A stretch of DNA of 36,436 nt from Hydrogenophaga sp. (GTDB lineage: Bacteria > Pseudomonadota > Gammaproteobacteria > Burkholderiales > Burkholderiaceae_C), in assembly GCF_030656115.1 (NCBI RefSeq), contig NZ_JAUSOO010000182.1:1-36436 (forward strand), given 5' to 3'. The notes under the pieces are model-generated. The model did not search any database. It was not told the origin of the DNA and was given only the letters and a program-made list of their open reading frames with translations. This document shows, one piece after another, positions 23,528-31,547 of this stretch (within the stretch, counting starts at the first letter, position 1; each line of letters starts with the position of its first letter). A program made the position numbers and the translations under genes.

Positions 23528-23927
23528 AGCGAAGAGGGCTGCTGCTGTTGGTGCAGCGAGGTTGCCGCATCATGGTCGTGAAGATGCTGCTGCCCGCCCC
23601 TCATGCATGTGCATCGGGTTCGCCTGACGGAAGTGCTGTGCAAGACCAAAGATGGCGTGATCAACGTCAACATGGCCGACGACGCCATCCGCGGTCTGAC
23701 CGTGGTCAAGAACGGCGAAATCACCTGGTCAGCGCCGCCGATCGGCTGTTTTGTGCGGTGTCGAAAAAGTATTGGGTACTTGGTTTTCATAGCACACAAG
23801 CACGGGTGTCCAAGGTTTTAAAGTAACCTGTCAGTCGTTCGTAAGGGAAAAACACGATGCCGAAAAGCCTTGCATCGAACGACAATGCGCAGTTGCCGAC
23901 AACCTACAAGTGATATGGAGATACCGC
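23528..23927 (+). other. 400-bp stretch with a small probable gene remnant before fadD
   Basis: The only coding-like piece is 23603-23821 (72 codons), whose first ~48 residues (RVRLTEVLCKTKDGVINVNM, then a VVKNGEITW segment) look protein-like before the composition collapses; no ribosome site precedes it. I read it as a decayed fragment of unknown origin. Farther on, GTCGTTCG at 23834-23841 and CGAACGAC at 23876-23883 form an inverted repeat 34 bp apart, within reach of the fadD start, and may be an operator pair or leader hairpin. Confidence 0.35.
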
Positions 23928-25616
23928 ATGACCGAATCGACGGCCGACCGTCCCTGGCTGGGCGCCTATCCCGTGGGTGTGCCCGCCGATATCGATGTGG
24001 CCCAGTACCCTTCGCTGGTCCATCTGATGGAGGAAAGTTTTCTGAAGTACGCCAGCCGGCCCGCCTACAGCTTCATGGGCAAAGAGCTCAGCTTCGGGCA
24101 GACCGACAGCCTGTCACAGGCGTTTGCGGCCTACCTGCAGGGGCTTGGGCTGGTCAAGGGCGACCGGGTCGCCATCATGATGCCCAACGTGCCGCAGTAC
24201 CCGGTGGCGGTGGCGGGCATCTTGCGTGCGGGCTTCGTGGTGGTCAACGTGAATCCGCTCTACACCCCGCGCGAGCTGGAGCACCAGCTCAAGGACTCGG
24301 GTGCCAAAGCGATCGTCATCGTTGAAAACTTTGCCCACACCTTGGAGCAGTGCGTGGCCAACACGCCGGTCAAGCACGTGGTGCTGGCGGCCATGGGCGA
24401 CCTGCTGGGCTTGCTCAAGGGTGCGGTGGTCAATTACGTGGTGCGCAACGTCAAGAAGATGGTGCCTGCCTTCAACCTGCCGCAGGCGGTGCGCTTCAAC
24501 GAGGCCATCGCCCGGGGCACGCGCGGTACGTTCAAGCGGCCCGACATCAAGCCCGACCATGTGGCCGTGCTGCAGTACACCGGTGGTACCACCGGTGTGA
24601 GCAAGGGCGCGGTGCTGTTGCACCGCAACGTGATCGCCAACGTGTTGCAGTCCGAAGCCTGGAACAACCCGGTGATGAAGCAGGTACCGGCCAGCGAGCA
24701 GCCCACCAGTGTGTGCGCCTTGCCGCTGTACCACATCTTCGCTTTCACGGTGAACATGATGCTGTCCATGCGCACCGGCGGCAAAACCATTTTGATCCCC
24801 AACCCGCGCGACCTGCCTGCCGTGCTCAAAGAGCTGAGCAAACACACCTTCCACAGCTTTCCGGCCGTCAACACCCTGTTCAACGGCCTGGCCAACCACC
24901 CCGACTTCAACACCGTCAACTGGAGCAACCTGAAGGTGTCGGTGGGCGGCGGCATGGCGGTGCAAGGCGCCGTGGCCAAGCTCTGGCTGGAGAAAACCGG
25001 TTGCCCGATCTGCGAGGGCTACGGCCTGTCGGAAACCAGCCCGTCGGCCAGCTGCAACCCCACCACCAGCACCGAATACAGCGGCACCATTGGCGTGCCG
25101 CTGCCCAACACCTGGATGAAATGCCTGGACGACGACGGCGCAGAGGTGCCGATGGGGCAGCCCGGCGAGATCGCCATCAAGGGTCCGCAGGTGATGGCCG
25201 GTTATTGGCAGCGACCCGATGAGACCGCCAAGGTCATGACGCCCGATGGCTTCTTCAAGAGCGGCGACGTGGGCGTGATGGACGCGCGCGGCTATTTCAA
25301 AATAGTGGACCGCAAGAAAGACATGGTGCTGGTGAGCGGTTTCAACGTCTACCCCAATGAGGTGGAAGACGTGGTGGCCCAGTTGCCCGGGGTGATGGAG
25401 TGCGCGGTGGTGGGCGTGCCCGACGACAAGTCGGGCGAGGCGGTGAAGCTGGTGATTGTGAAAAAGGACCCGGCGCTCACCGAACTGCAGGTGCGCGACT
25501 TCTGCAAAGCCAACCTCACGGGCTACAAGCAGCCCAAGGTGGTGGAGTTCCGCACCGAGCTGCCCAAGACGCCGGTCGGCAAGATCCTGCGCCGCGAACT
25601 CAGAGACAAGAAGTGA
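23928..25616 (+). CDS. fadD: Long-chain fatty-acid-CoA ligase
   Basis: A 562-residue adenylate-forming enzyme that activates fatty acids to acyl-CoA for beta-oxidation. The P-loop-like A3 motif YTGGTTGVSKGA begins at residue 217. CEGYGLSETSP lies near 363, FKSGDVGVMDARGYFKIVDRKKDM (from about 440) carries A7/A8, and the A10 lysine is in PKTPVGKILRREL close to the C-terminus. Length and motifs match E. coli FadD (561 aa). Start ATG 23928 is preceded by TGGAGA; an in-frame GTG at 23910 is less likely. It probably sits at the inner face of the cytoplasmic membrane. The next gene (MTA/SAH nucleosidase) follows by 65 bp with its own ribosome site. Confidence 0.93.
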   Translation: MTESTADRPWLGAYPVGVPADIDVAQYPSLVHLMEESFLKYASRPAYSFMGKELSFGQTDSLSQAFAAYLQGLGLVKGDRVAIMMPNVPQYPVAVAGILRAGFVVVNVNPLYTPRELEHQLKDSGAKAIVIVENFAHTLEQCVANTPVKHVVLAAMGDLLGLLKGAVVNYVVRNVKKMVPAFNLPQAVRFNEAIARGTRGTFKRPDIKPDHVAVLQYTGGTTGVSKGAVLLHRNVIANVLQSEAWNNPVMKQVPASEQPTSVCALPLYHIFAFTVNMMLSMRTGGKTILIPNPRDLPAVLKELSKHTFHSFPAVNTLFNGLANHPDFNTVNWSNLKVSVGGGMAVQGAVAKLWLEKTGCPICEGYGLSETSPSASCNPTTSTEYSGTIGVPLPNTWMKCLDDDGAEVPMGQPGEIAIKGPQVMAGYWQRPDETAKVMTPDGFFKSGDVGVMDARGYFKIVDRKKDMVLVSGFNVYPNEVEDVVAQLPGVMECAVVGVPDDKSGEAVKLVIVKKDPALTELQVRDFCKANLTGYKQPKVVEFRTELPKTPVGKILRRELRDKK

Positions 25617-25681
25617 CCGGAGCGGGTACGACACAATGACGGGGCGGCTTTGGCCGCCTTTGTCTTTTCCGGAGGCCTTGA

Positions 25682-26434
25682 ATGACCCACACCGCCATCG
25701 TTTCTGCTCTGCACGACGAACTCGCCAGCGTGCTCGCGCTGATGCCCGACGAACACCAGCAGGTGGTGGGTGGGCGCGAATTCTGGGTCGGGCACTTGCA
25801 CGGGCAGGACGTGGTCGCGGTGCTCAGCGGCATCGGCAAGGTGGCTGCGGCCACCACCGCCACGCTGCTCATCGAACGCTTTGGCGTGAAGCGCATCGTG
25901 TTCACCGGCGTGGCCGGCGGGCTGGGGTCGGGTGTGCAGGTGGGCGATGTGGTGCTGGCCCGCAGTTTCCTGCAGCACGACATGGACGCGTCTCCGCTGT
26001 TTGCGCGCCACGAGGTGCCGGGCTATGGACGAGCGCGTTTCGACGCCGCTGCCGGGCTCACCGACGCGCTGGAGCTGGCGTGCGACCGCATGCTGCACAC
26101 CCTGCCGCAACAGCTGGGCGCCGAAACCGTGGCGGCCTTCGGTCTGCAGGCGCCGCGCCTGCACCAGGGCTTGCTCATCAGCGGTGACCGCTTTGTGGCC
26201 ACCACCGCCGAGAGCGCCGCCTTGCAGCGCGAACTGCCCGACGCGCTGGCCGTTGAAATGGAAGGCGCCGCCTTCGCGCAGGTGTGTCACGACTTTGGCG
26301 TGCCGCTGGCGGTGGTGCGCACCATCTCGGACCGCGCCGACGACACCGCGCACATGGACTTTCCACGCTTCCTGCGCGAAGTCGCCAGCCGCTACAGCGG
26401 CGCGGTGGTGGAGGCCTTGTTCAGCAACCGTTGA
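25682..26434 (+). CDS. mtnN: 5'-methylthioadenosine/S-adenosylhomocysteine nucleosidase
   Basis: A 250-residue nucleosidase that cleaves MTA, SAH and 5'-deoxyadenosine, clearing inhibitory by-products of SAM chemistry and supplying S-ribosylhomocysteine. Catalytic features are visible: Glu13 in HDEL, the EMEG motif (Glu192, Glu194) that binds ribose, and Asp217 in RTISDRAD. TGVAGGLGSGVQVGDVVLA is the family's phosphorylase-like core. The chain is somewhat longer than E. coli MtnN (232 aa). Ribosome site CCGGAGG precedes the ATG. It is convergent with corA. Confidence 0.9.
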   Translation: MTHTAIVSALHDELASVLALMPDEHQQVVGGREFWVGHLHGQDVVAVLSGIGKVAAATTATLLIERFGVKRIVFTGVAGGLGSGVQVGDVVLARSFLQHDMDASPLFARHEVPGYGRARFDAAAGLTDALELACDRMLHTLPQQLGAETVAAFGLQAPRLHQGLLISGDRFVATTAESAALQRELPDALAVEMEGAAFAQVCHDFGVPLAVVRTISDRADDTAHMDFPRFLREVASRYSGAVVEALFSNR

Positions 26435-26473
26435 ATGACCGGCGCGCGATGCCCCCACCAGAACGCAGCGCAA

Positions 26474-26551
26474 CCGGCTTTGCCGGGGCGCACCGCGTTG
26501 CCCCTTGAGGGGCGGAGCCGGATACACGAAGTGAACCGGCGATGGGGGTGG
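26474..26551. repeat. GC-rich dispersed-repeat-like hairpins between mtnN and corA
   Basis: Three compact hairpins in a row: CCGGC-TTT-GCCGG (26474-26486), CCCC-TTGA-GGGG (26501-26512), and CCGG at 26518-26521 facing CCGG at 26536-26539 (an inverted repeat around ATACACGAAGTGAA). The CCCCTTGAGGGG motif followed by GGAGCCGG and a GATGGGGGTG end resembles intergenic repeat units common in Comamonadaceae genomes, from memory. In this convergent spot it may serve as a terminator for both genes. Confidence 0.5.
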
Positions 26552-26553
26552 TC

Positions 26554-27540
26554 TTAACGCAGCCAGCCCCGCTTGCGGAAATACACCATGGGCACGATGG
26601 CCGACAGGACCATCAGGCCGATCGCAAGTGGGTAGCCGTAGGCCCATTCCAGCTCGGGCATGAAGCGGAAATTCATGCCGTAGCTGCTGGCCACCAGGGT
26701 AGGCGGCAACAGCGACACACTGGCCACCGAGAAGATCTTGATGATCTTGTTCTGGTTGATGTTGATGAAACCGACCGTGGCGTCCATCAAGAAGTTGATC
26801 TTGTCGAACAGGAAGGCGGTGTGGCTGTCCAGCGAGTCGAGGTCGCGCAAAATTTGCCGCGCGTCTTCAAACTGCTCGGCGCTCAGCAGACGGCTGCGCA
26901 TCATGAAACTCACAGCGCGCCGGGTGTCCATCACATTGCGGCGGATGCGTCCCGACATGTCTTCGTTGCGCGCAATGGCCGACAGCGCTTCGCTCAGCAG
27001 GTTGTCCGAGGCGTTGCTGTTGAGCACCTTTTTGCTCACCGTCTCAATCTCGTCGTAAATGTCTTCGAGCGTGTCGGCGCAGTATTCGGCGTCGGCGTCA
27101 AACAGCATCAGCAGCACATCTTTGGCGTCTTCGATCAGCCCTGGCATGCGCCGCGCCCGCATGCGCAGCAGGCGAAACACGGGCACGTCTTCGTCGTGGA
27201 TGGAGAACAGCACGCCTTTGCTCTTGAGCGAGTCGTTGTGCTCGTTCAAGATGAACGCGACCCGGATGGCGCGCGGGTCTTCAGCGTCATCGATCAAAAA
27301 GTCGCTGCGCACATGCAGTTCGCCGTTGTCTTCTTCAAAAAAACGGGCCGATTCTTCGATGTCCTCGTCCATCGCGTCTTCGGGAATCGACAGGCCGAAG
27401 TGCTGCTTGACCCAGCGGCGCTCTTCGGGTGTGGGGGCCTCCAGGTCAACCCAGATGGGTTTGAACCGCGCCAGTTCTTCGAGCGACTCGATTTCTTCCT
27501 GAAACAGGCGGCCATTGGCCAAGGTGAATACGTTGAGCAT
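26554..27540 (-). CDS. corA: CorA family magnesium/cobalt transporter
   Basis: A 328-residue inner-membrane divalent-cation channel. It has a large acidic cytoplasmic N-terminal domain, the long stalk helix, and two C-terminal membrane segments: one before the loop (IFSVASVSLLPPTLVASSYG) and one after it (YPLAIGLMVLSAIVPMVYF). The selectivity motif GMN is at residues 288-290, followed by the periplasmic MPE (MPELEW) loop, and the chain ends in the basic RKRGWLR. These are definitive for CorA. The gene is monocistronic as seen here. Its leader contains a perfect GGGGCACG-GG-CGTGCCCC palindrome. Confidence 0.95.
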   Translation of the reverse strand: MLNVFTLANGRLFQEEIESLEELARFKPIWVDLEAPTPEERRWVKQHFGLSIPEDAMDEDIEESARFFEEDNGELHVRSDFLIDDAEDPRAIRVAFILNEHNDSLKSKGVLFSIHDEDVPVFRLLRMRARRMPGLIEDAKDVLLMLFDADAEYCADTLEDIYDEIETVSKKVLNSNASDNLLSEALSAIARNEDMSGRIRRNVMDTRRAVSFMMRSRLLSAEQFEDARQILRDLDSLDSHTAFLFDKINFLMDATVGFININQNKIIKIFSVASVSLLPPTLVASSYGMNFRFMPELEWAYGYPLAIGLMVLSAIVPMVYFRKRGWLR

Positions 27541-27576
27541 GTGGGCGCTCCCGGCGTGAGAGGGGCTGAGGGAAGC

Positions 27577-27594
27577 GGGGCACGGGCGTGCCCC
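27577..27594. repeat. Perfect GC palindrome upstream of corA
   Basis: GGGGCACG-GG-CGTGCCCC gives an 8-bp perfect stem with a 2-bp centre, 37 bp upstream of the corA start. A looser dyad, GCTTTCAGC (27612-27620) with GCTGAAAGC (27684-27692), lies further up. They could shape the corA leader or be dispersed repeats; the role is unknown. Confidence 0.5.
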
Positions 27595-27749
27595 TGGGCG
27601 GGGGGAGGGTGGCGCTTTCAGCCGGCCGATCGCCGAATCTCAGCCCCCGCTCGGTGGGCGGGCTCAGACGGGAGCGGGTGGAGCTGAAAGCACACAACTG
27701 GGGGGTGTGCTGTCCATGGGGTGTTGAATGGGTTGAAAACTGCCGCTGA

Positions 27750-28976
27750 TTATGGCACCGCAGGCCCGCTGTGGTGGGTGGGCGGTGGGGCCATGAACCG
27801 CATCAATTCGTCTTGGCGCCGCCGGGCGTCGCCCTCGCCGAGTTCCATCAGGGCGCTGACGAAATCGGGTTCAAACAGCAGGTAGCTCGCCAGCGCGGCG
27901 GCACTGCCCGCGGCGGCATGCCCGGTGTCCAGCGCGCCCAGCCCCACCAGGGTGTTGCGCGTGGGCCGGGGCAGGGCGTCGATGTATTTCAGGGCCAGCT
28001 CATCCAACGAAAAACTGGGTTGCAGCGCCAGCACCTCCACCGGGCGGTACGGCAGGGCCGCCGCCAGGTGAGGCGGCAGTTGGGCCAGCGTCTGGCTGAC
28101 GCGCTGGGTTTGCTCCACATCGGACTGCAGCGTGTCGTGAAACACGCTGGCCATGGCGTGGCCCGCGATGGTGCCGGCAGTGGGCTCGTTGCTCACGCTG
28201 GCGGCCAGGCCCGAGCGCTGCGGTTGGCCCACGCCGATCACCAGCACCCGCCGGGCGCCGAAGTGAATGGCCGGTGACAGTGGGGACAACTGGCGCATGG
28301 ATCCGTCGCCGAAATGCTCTTTGTGACCGTTCACCCAGAGCGGCACGGCCGGAAACAGGAACGGGATGGCGCTGGACGCCATCAGGTGTTCGATGGTGAT
28401 GGGTTGGAAGTCGGCGCGCCGCCCGGGGCGGTGCCAGGGCTGCACCGGGCTGTCGGATCGGGTCTGGCAAAAAGTCCAGTGCTCGCCCGACGTGTAACTG
28501 GAGGCGCTCACGCCGAGCACGTCAATGTGGCGCTGCTCCAGCGCGAGTTCCAGTGCCTGGAGGTTGATCGCGCGGTGCAACGTGTCCACCAGGGGCAGGG
28601 TGTCAAGCAGGGCGCGGTGGCGGCGCACCTGGCGCGCCAGCGTCCAGCCGGCCACCAGGCGGTTGGCCCGAACCCAGCCGGGCGCGTCCAGCCGGTAGAC
28701 CTGTTCCGAGCGCAGGCCGCGCCAAAAGTGGGCCAGCTGCGGCAGCGCCGCCAAGCCCCGTTCCGCGTGGCTGCCCAGGTAGGCCGCATTCAGTGCCCCC
28801 GCCGAGGTGCCAAACAACCACCGAAACGGAAAGCGGTGCTCGTTCGCTGTGCTGGTGCCCAGCATGGCCGCCAGCGCCCTGAGCACGCCCGCCTGGTACG
28901 CGGTGCGGGCACCGCCGCCCATCAGCACCAGCGCGCAGCCGTCGGCCACCGATTCGGTGGTCCCGTCCGCCAGCAT
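27750..28976 (-). CDS. Patatin-like phospholipase family protein
   Basis: A 408-residue serine hydrolase with the catalytic dyad layout of patatins. The oxyanion loop is GGGARTAYQAG (residues 20-30), the nucleophile elbow GTSAG contains Ser58, and the dyad Asp is Asp224 in FGDGSMRQ, where DGS replaces the usual DGG/DGA. C-terminal helices follow. It probably hydrolyses phospholipids at the membrane. Start choice is open: ATG 28976 is used here, while an in-frame TTG at 29006 would add ten residues; neither has a good ribosome site. It is divergent from the MFS gene. Confidence 0.87.
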   Translation of the reverse strand: MLADGTTESVADGCALVLMGGGARTAYQAGVLRALAAMLGTSTANEHRFPFRWLFGTSAGALNAAYLGSHAERGLAALPQLAHFWRGLRSEQVYRLDAPGWVRANRLVAGWTLARQVRRHRALLDTLPLVDTLHRAINLQALELALEQRHIDVLGVSASSYTSGEHWTFCQTRSDSPVQPWHRPGRRADFQPITIEHLMASSAIPFLFPAVPLWVNGHKEHFGDGSMRQLSPLSPAIHFGARRVLVIGVGQPQRSGLAASVSNEPTAGTIAGHAMASVFHDTLQSDVEQTQRVSQTLAQLPPHLAAALPYRPVEVLALQPSFSLDELALKYIDALPRPTRNTLVGLGALDTGHAAAGSAAALASYLLFEPDFVSALMELGEGDARRRQDELMRFMAPPPTHHSGPAVP

Positions 28977-29070
28977 GTTGCGTGAAATCAGGGTATCGAG
29001 TGACAACGTGGTGGGCCTTGTGAACCAGCGCCAGCGGCGCCTCGACTACATTGGGGCGTTTGGCAAAATC

Positions 29071-30294
29071 ATGACACATTCCCACCTCTCTCCCCGCCGC
29101 GAGCGCTGGCTGCTGCTGACCATTGCCGGCATCCAGTTCACCCACATCCTCGACTTCATGATCATGATGCCGCTCGGGCCGCAGTTCACGCGGCTGTTTG
29201 GCATCACCGACGCGCAGTTCGGTCTGTTGGTTTCGGCCTACACCTTGTCGGCGGGCATTTCCGGTCTGGCCGCCGCCACCTATGTGGACCGGTTCGACCG
29301 CAAGCGCCTGCTGCTCACGCTGTACGTGCTGTTTGCGCTGGCCACACTGGCTTGCGGGCTGGCGCCGGGTTACGGGTTTTTGATGGTGGCGCGGGTGGCT
29401 GCTGGCATGTTTGGCGGCGTGCTGTCGGCGCTGTCGCAAACCATCGTGGCCGACGTGGTGCCGTTTGAGCGCCGTGGCCGGGCCATGGGCATCGTCATGT
29501 CGTCTTTCTCGTTTTCGACCGTGGCCGGGGTGCCTATCGGGCTGTTTCTCGCTTCGCACCTGAGTTGGCAGGCGCCGTTCATCGGCATTGCGGCGCTCAG
29601 TGGTGTGCTTGCCCTGGGCGCGGCACTGACCCTGCCCAAGCTGAACCAGCACCTGCTCGCCAAAGACCGGCCGTCCATCTGGCGCGGCATTGGCATGGTG
29701 CTGAGCGAGCGCAACCACCAGCGGGCGTTTGCGTTTTCTGCCCTGCTCATGTTCACCGGCTTCACCATCATTCCCTTCATCACCATCTACATGGAGACCA
29801 ATGTGGGGGTGCGTTCGGACCAGGTTCCGTACATCTATCTCTGCGGCGGTGCGGCCACATTGGTCACCGCGCGGGTGTTCGGCCGCCTGGCCGATCGCAT
29901 GGGCAAGGTGCGGTTGTTCCGCTGGCTGGCCCTGGCGGTCACCGTGCCCATCATGGCCGTCACGCTCATGCCCACCTTGCCACTGTGGGCGGTTCTGGCC
30001 GCCTCCACGGTGCTGTTTGTGTTGCTCAGCGGCCGCATGATTCCCGGCATGGCGCTGGTTACCGGCGCGGCCACGCCGGCCTTGCGCGGCACCTTCATGG
30101 CGCTCAACGCCTCGGTGCAATCGGCGGCCATGGGCCTGGCGTCGTTTCTGGGCGGGCTCATCATCAGCCGCGATGCGGGCGGTCTGGTGCAGCACTACTG
30201 GGTGGCGGGTCTGCTTGGCGTGTGTGCCAGCCTGGCTGCGGTGCTCATGTCGCGCCGCCTCACGTTGCACGGCACACCCAAAGCCGCAGGCTGA
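29071..30294 (+). CDS. MFS transporter, DHA1/AraJ-like
   Basis: A 407-residue inner-membrane protein with about 12 hydrophobic segments. The loop-2/3 MFS signature is YVDRFDRKRLLLTLY, and RGRAMGIVMSSFSFSTVAGVPIGLFLA contains the TM5 motif C (antiporter) pattern of drug:H+ antiporters (given as a landmark from residue 132). It opens ERWLLLTIAGIQFTHILDFM, a form typical of AraJ/arabinose-efflux-type members. Substrate unknown. The ATG at 29071 is supported by the MFS fold start; a longer open frame upstream is antisense to the patatin gene. Confidence 0.87.
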   Translation: MTHSHLSPRRERWLLLTIAGIQFTHILDFMIMMPLGPQFTRLFGITDAQFGLLVSAYTLSAGISGLAAATYVDRFDRKRLLLTLYVLFALATLACGLAPGYGFLMVARVAAGMFGGVLSALSQTIVADVVPFERRGRAMGIVMSSFSFSTVAGVPIGLFLASHLSWQAPFIGIAALSGVLALGAALTLPKLNQHLLAKDRPSIWRGIGMVLSERNHQRAFAFSALLMFTGFTIIPFITIYMETNVGVRSDQVPYIYLCGGAATLVTARVFGRLADRMGKVRLFRWLALAVTVPIMAVTLMPTLPLWAVLAASTVLFVLLSGRMIPGMALVTGAATPALRGTFMALNASVQSAAMGLASFLGGLIISRDAGGLVQHYWVAGLLGVCASLAAVLMSRRLTLHGTPKAAG

Positions 30295-30384
30295 ACGACA
30301 AGGTCCGCCTTTTCACACTTTGTTGCACTGCAAGATTGCGCTGTACCCCGTTCATGGGCATAGTGGCTTCAAGGCATCCCCGTC

Positions 30385-30413
30385 GCCGCCGGGAGGTCTG
30401 CCTACCCGGCGGC
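30385..30413 (+). repeat. Strong hairpin in the hpf leader / after the MFS gene
   Basis: A perfect 9-bp inverted repeat, GCCGCCGGG (30385-30393) with CCCGGCGGC (30405-30413), and an 11-nt loop. It ends 33 bp before the hpf start. No T-run follows (TTGTGTC), so a leader structure or weak terminator of the MFS gene are both possible. Confidence 0.55.
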
Positions 30414-30446
30414 TTGTGTCAACCCGGAGCATAAGGAGGCTCATCT

Positions 30447-30776
30447 ATGAACCTGACGATCAGCGGTCACCACCTCGAAGTCACCCCCGCCCTGCGCGGT
30501 TACGTCACCAGCAAACTCGAACGCATATCCCGTCACTTCGATCAAGTGGTCGATATCAAGGTGCTGCTCACGGTCGACAACCTCAAAGAGAAAGACCTGC
30601 GCCAGCGCGCTGAATGCAATATCCATGTCAAGGGGAGAGACCTGTTTGCGGAGAGTGCCCACGCTGATCTGTACGCCGCCGTGGACGAGTTGGCCGACAA
30701 ACTGGATCGCCAGGTGCTGCGTTACAAGGACAAGGCGCAAGACCACCACCACGAAGCCGCCAAACGCCTGATGTAA
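30447..30776 (+). CDS. hpf: Ribosome hibernation promoting factor
   Basis: A 109-residue short-form HPF/YfiA (RaiA family) protein; these bind between the 30S head and platform and promote 70S dimers that preserve ribosomes in stationary phase. The N-terminus MNLTISGHHLEVTPALRGYV and the sequence KLERISRHFDQVVDIKVLL are diagnostic, and the C-terminus is short and charged (KDKAQDHHHEAAKR). A strong AAGGAGG lies about 8 nt before the ATG. It heads the hpf-ptsN-hprK series; an intrinsic terminator sits right after it. In many beta- and gammaproteobacteria rpoN is the gene before hpf, but here an MFS gene is. Confidence 0.93.
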   Translation: MNLTISGHHLEVTPALRGYVTSKLERISRHFDQVVDIKVLLTVDNLKEKDLRQRAECNIHVKGRDLFAESAHADLYAAVDELADKLDRQVLRYKDKAQDHHHEAAKRLM

Positions 30777-30822
30777 CGCTTGGGAAGGGCCGCTGAATGC
30801 GGTTCTTATGTTGCGCTGCAGC

Positions 30823-30852
30823 AAGCCGCTTGAAAAGTCAAGCGGCTTTTTT
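30823..30852 (+). terminator. Intrinsic terminator after hpf
   Basis: An 11-bp perfect stem AAGCCGCTTGA / TCAAGCGGCTT with an AAAG loop, ending in TTTTTT. It lies 47 bp past the hpf stop and 60 bp before ptsN, so ptsN-hprK expression needs read-through or a separate promoter. Confidence 0.9.
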
Positions 30853-30912
30853 GTTTCCAAAGTCTAGCCAACGCCGCGCAACTCGGCATAATTTGCGGTC
30901 CAAGAGGCCCAC

Positions 30913-31383
30913 ATGAACCGACTATCTGCCATATTGCCCGCCGCGCAAGTGCTTGTGAGCGTCGACGCGACCAGCAAAAAACGTGCGTTTGAAGAAGCGG
31001 GCTTGCTGTTTGAAACCCTGCACGGCCTGAACCGTGCCCTGATCACCGACAGCCTGTTTGCGCGTGAGCGCCTGGGCTCCACCGGCCTGGGGCACGGTGT
31101 TGCCATTCCCCACGGCCGCATCAAGGGCCTGAAACAGCCGTTGGCTGCGGTGTTCCAGTTGGGCAACCCCATCGGCTTCGACGCCCCCGACGAGCAACCC
31201 GTGCAGCTGATGATTTTCTTGCTGGTGCCCGAAGCGGCCACCCAGAAACACCTGGAAATCCTGTCTGAAATCGCTGAGTTGCTGAGCGACAGTGTCTTGC
31301 GCGAGCAGATGAAAACGTCGGGCGAAGCTGCAGCGTTGCACAGCCTCATCACGTCCTGGCAGTCTGCACACGCCGCGGCCTGA
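30913..31383 (+). CDS. ptsN: PTS IIA-like nitrogen regulatory protein
   Basis: A 156-residue EIIA-Ntr protein of the PTS-Ntr phosphorelay (EI-Ntr, NPr/HPr, EIIA-Ntr), which regulates potassium uptake, nitrogen and carbon functions rather than transporting sugar. The phosphorylatable residue is His67 in GVAIPHGR. The segment ERLGSTGLGHG before it and VQLMIFLLVP after it are typical of PtsN. Pairing with hprK downstream is the betaproteobacterial arrangement in which HPr kinase joins the same circuit. A weak AAGAGG lies ahead of the ATG. Confidence 0.93.
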   Translation: MNRLSAILPAAQVLVSVDATSKKRAFEEAGLLFETLHGLNRALITDSLFARERLGSTGLGHGVAIPHGRIKGLKQPLAAVFQLGNPIGFDAPDEQPVQLMIFLLVPEAATQKHLEILSEIAELLSDSVLREQMKTSGEAAALHSLITSWQSAHAAA

Positions 31384-31451
31384 ATGTGGCGCTTTGCTTC
31401 GGCGTGGTGCAAGGCCACGTGCGAAACCGACCGGCGTGCCGAATCCTCACC

Positions 31452-31476
31452 AACAGCCCCTGCTTGGGGCTGTTTT
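31452..31476 (+). terminator. Candidate intrinsic terminator after ptsN
   Basis: Stem AACAGCCCC (31452-31460), loop TGCTT, stem GGGGCTGTT (31466-31474), with TTTT at 31473-31476 ending in the stem. The T-run is short, so termination may be partial, allowing some read-through into hprK. Confidence 0.6.
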
Positions 31477-31547
31477 GCCTTGTGCGACACCGTGCAAACG
31501 CAGCGCGCACGCGGTAACTTTCTGCTCTTGAGTGAAAGTGATGCGAC

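Noticed and set aside
28603..30270. A 555-codon minus-strand frame opposite the MFS gene.
   Set aside because: The His/Gln/Arg-rich composition and overlap with an MFS signature on the other strand mark it as a shadow.
30295..30446. A sigma-54 promoter (GG-N10-GC) ahead of hpf.
   Set aside because: No convincing TGGCAC-N5-TTGC match was found in the interval.
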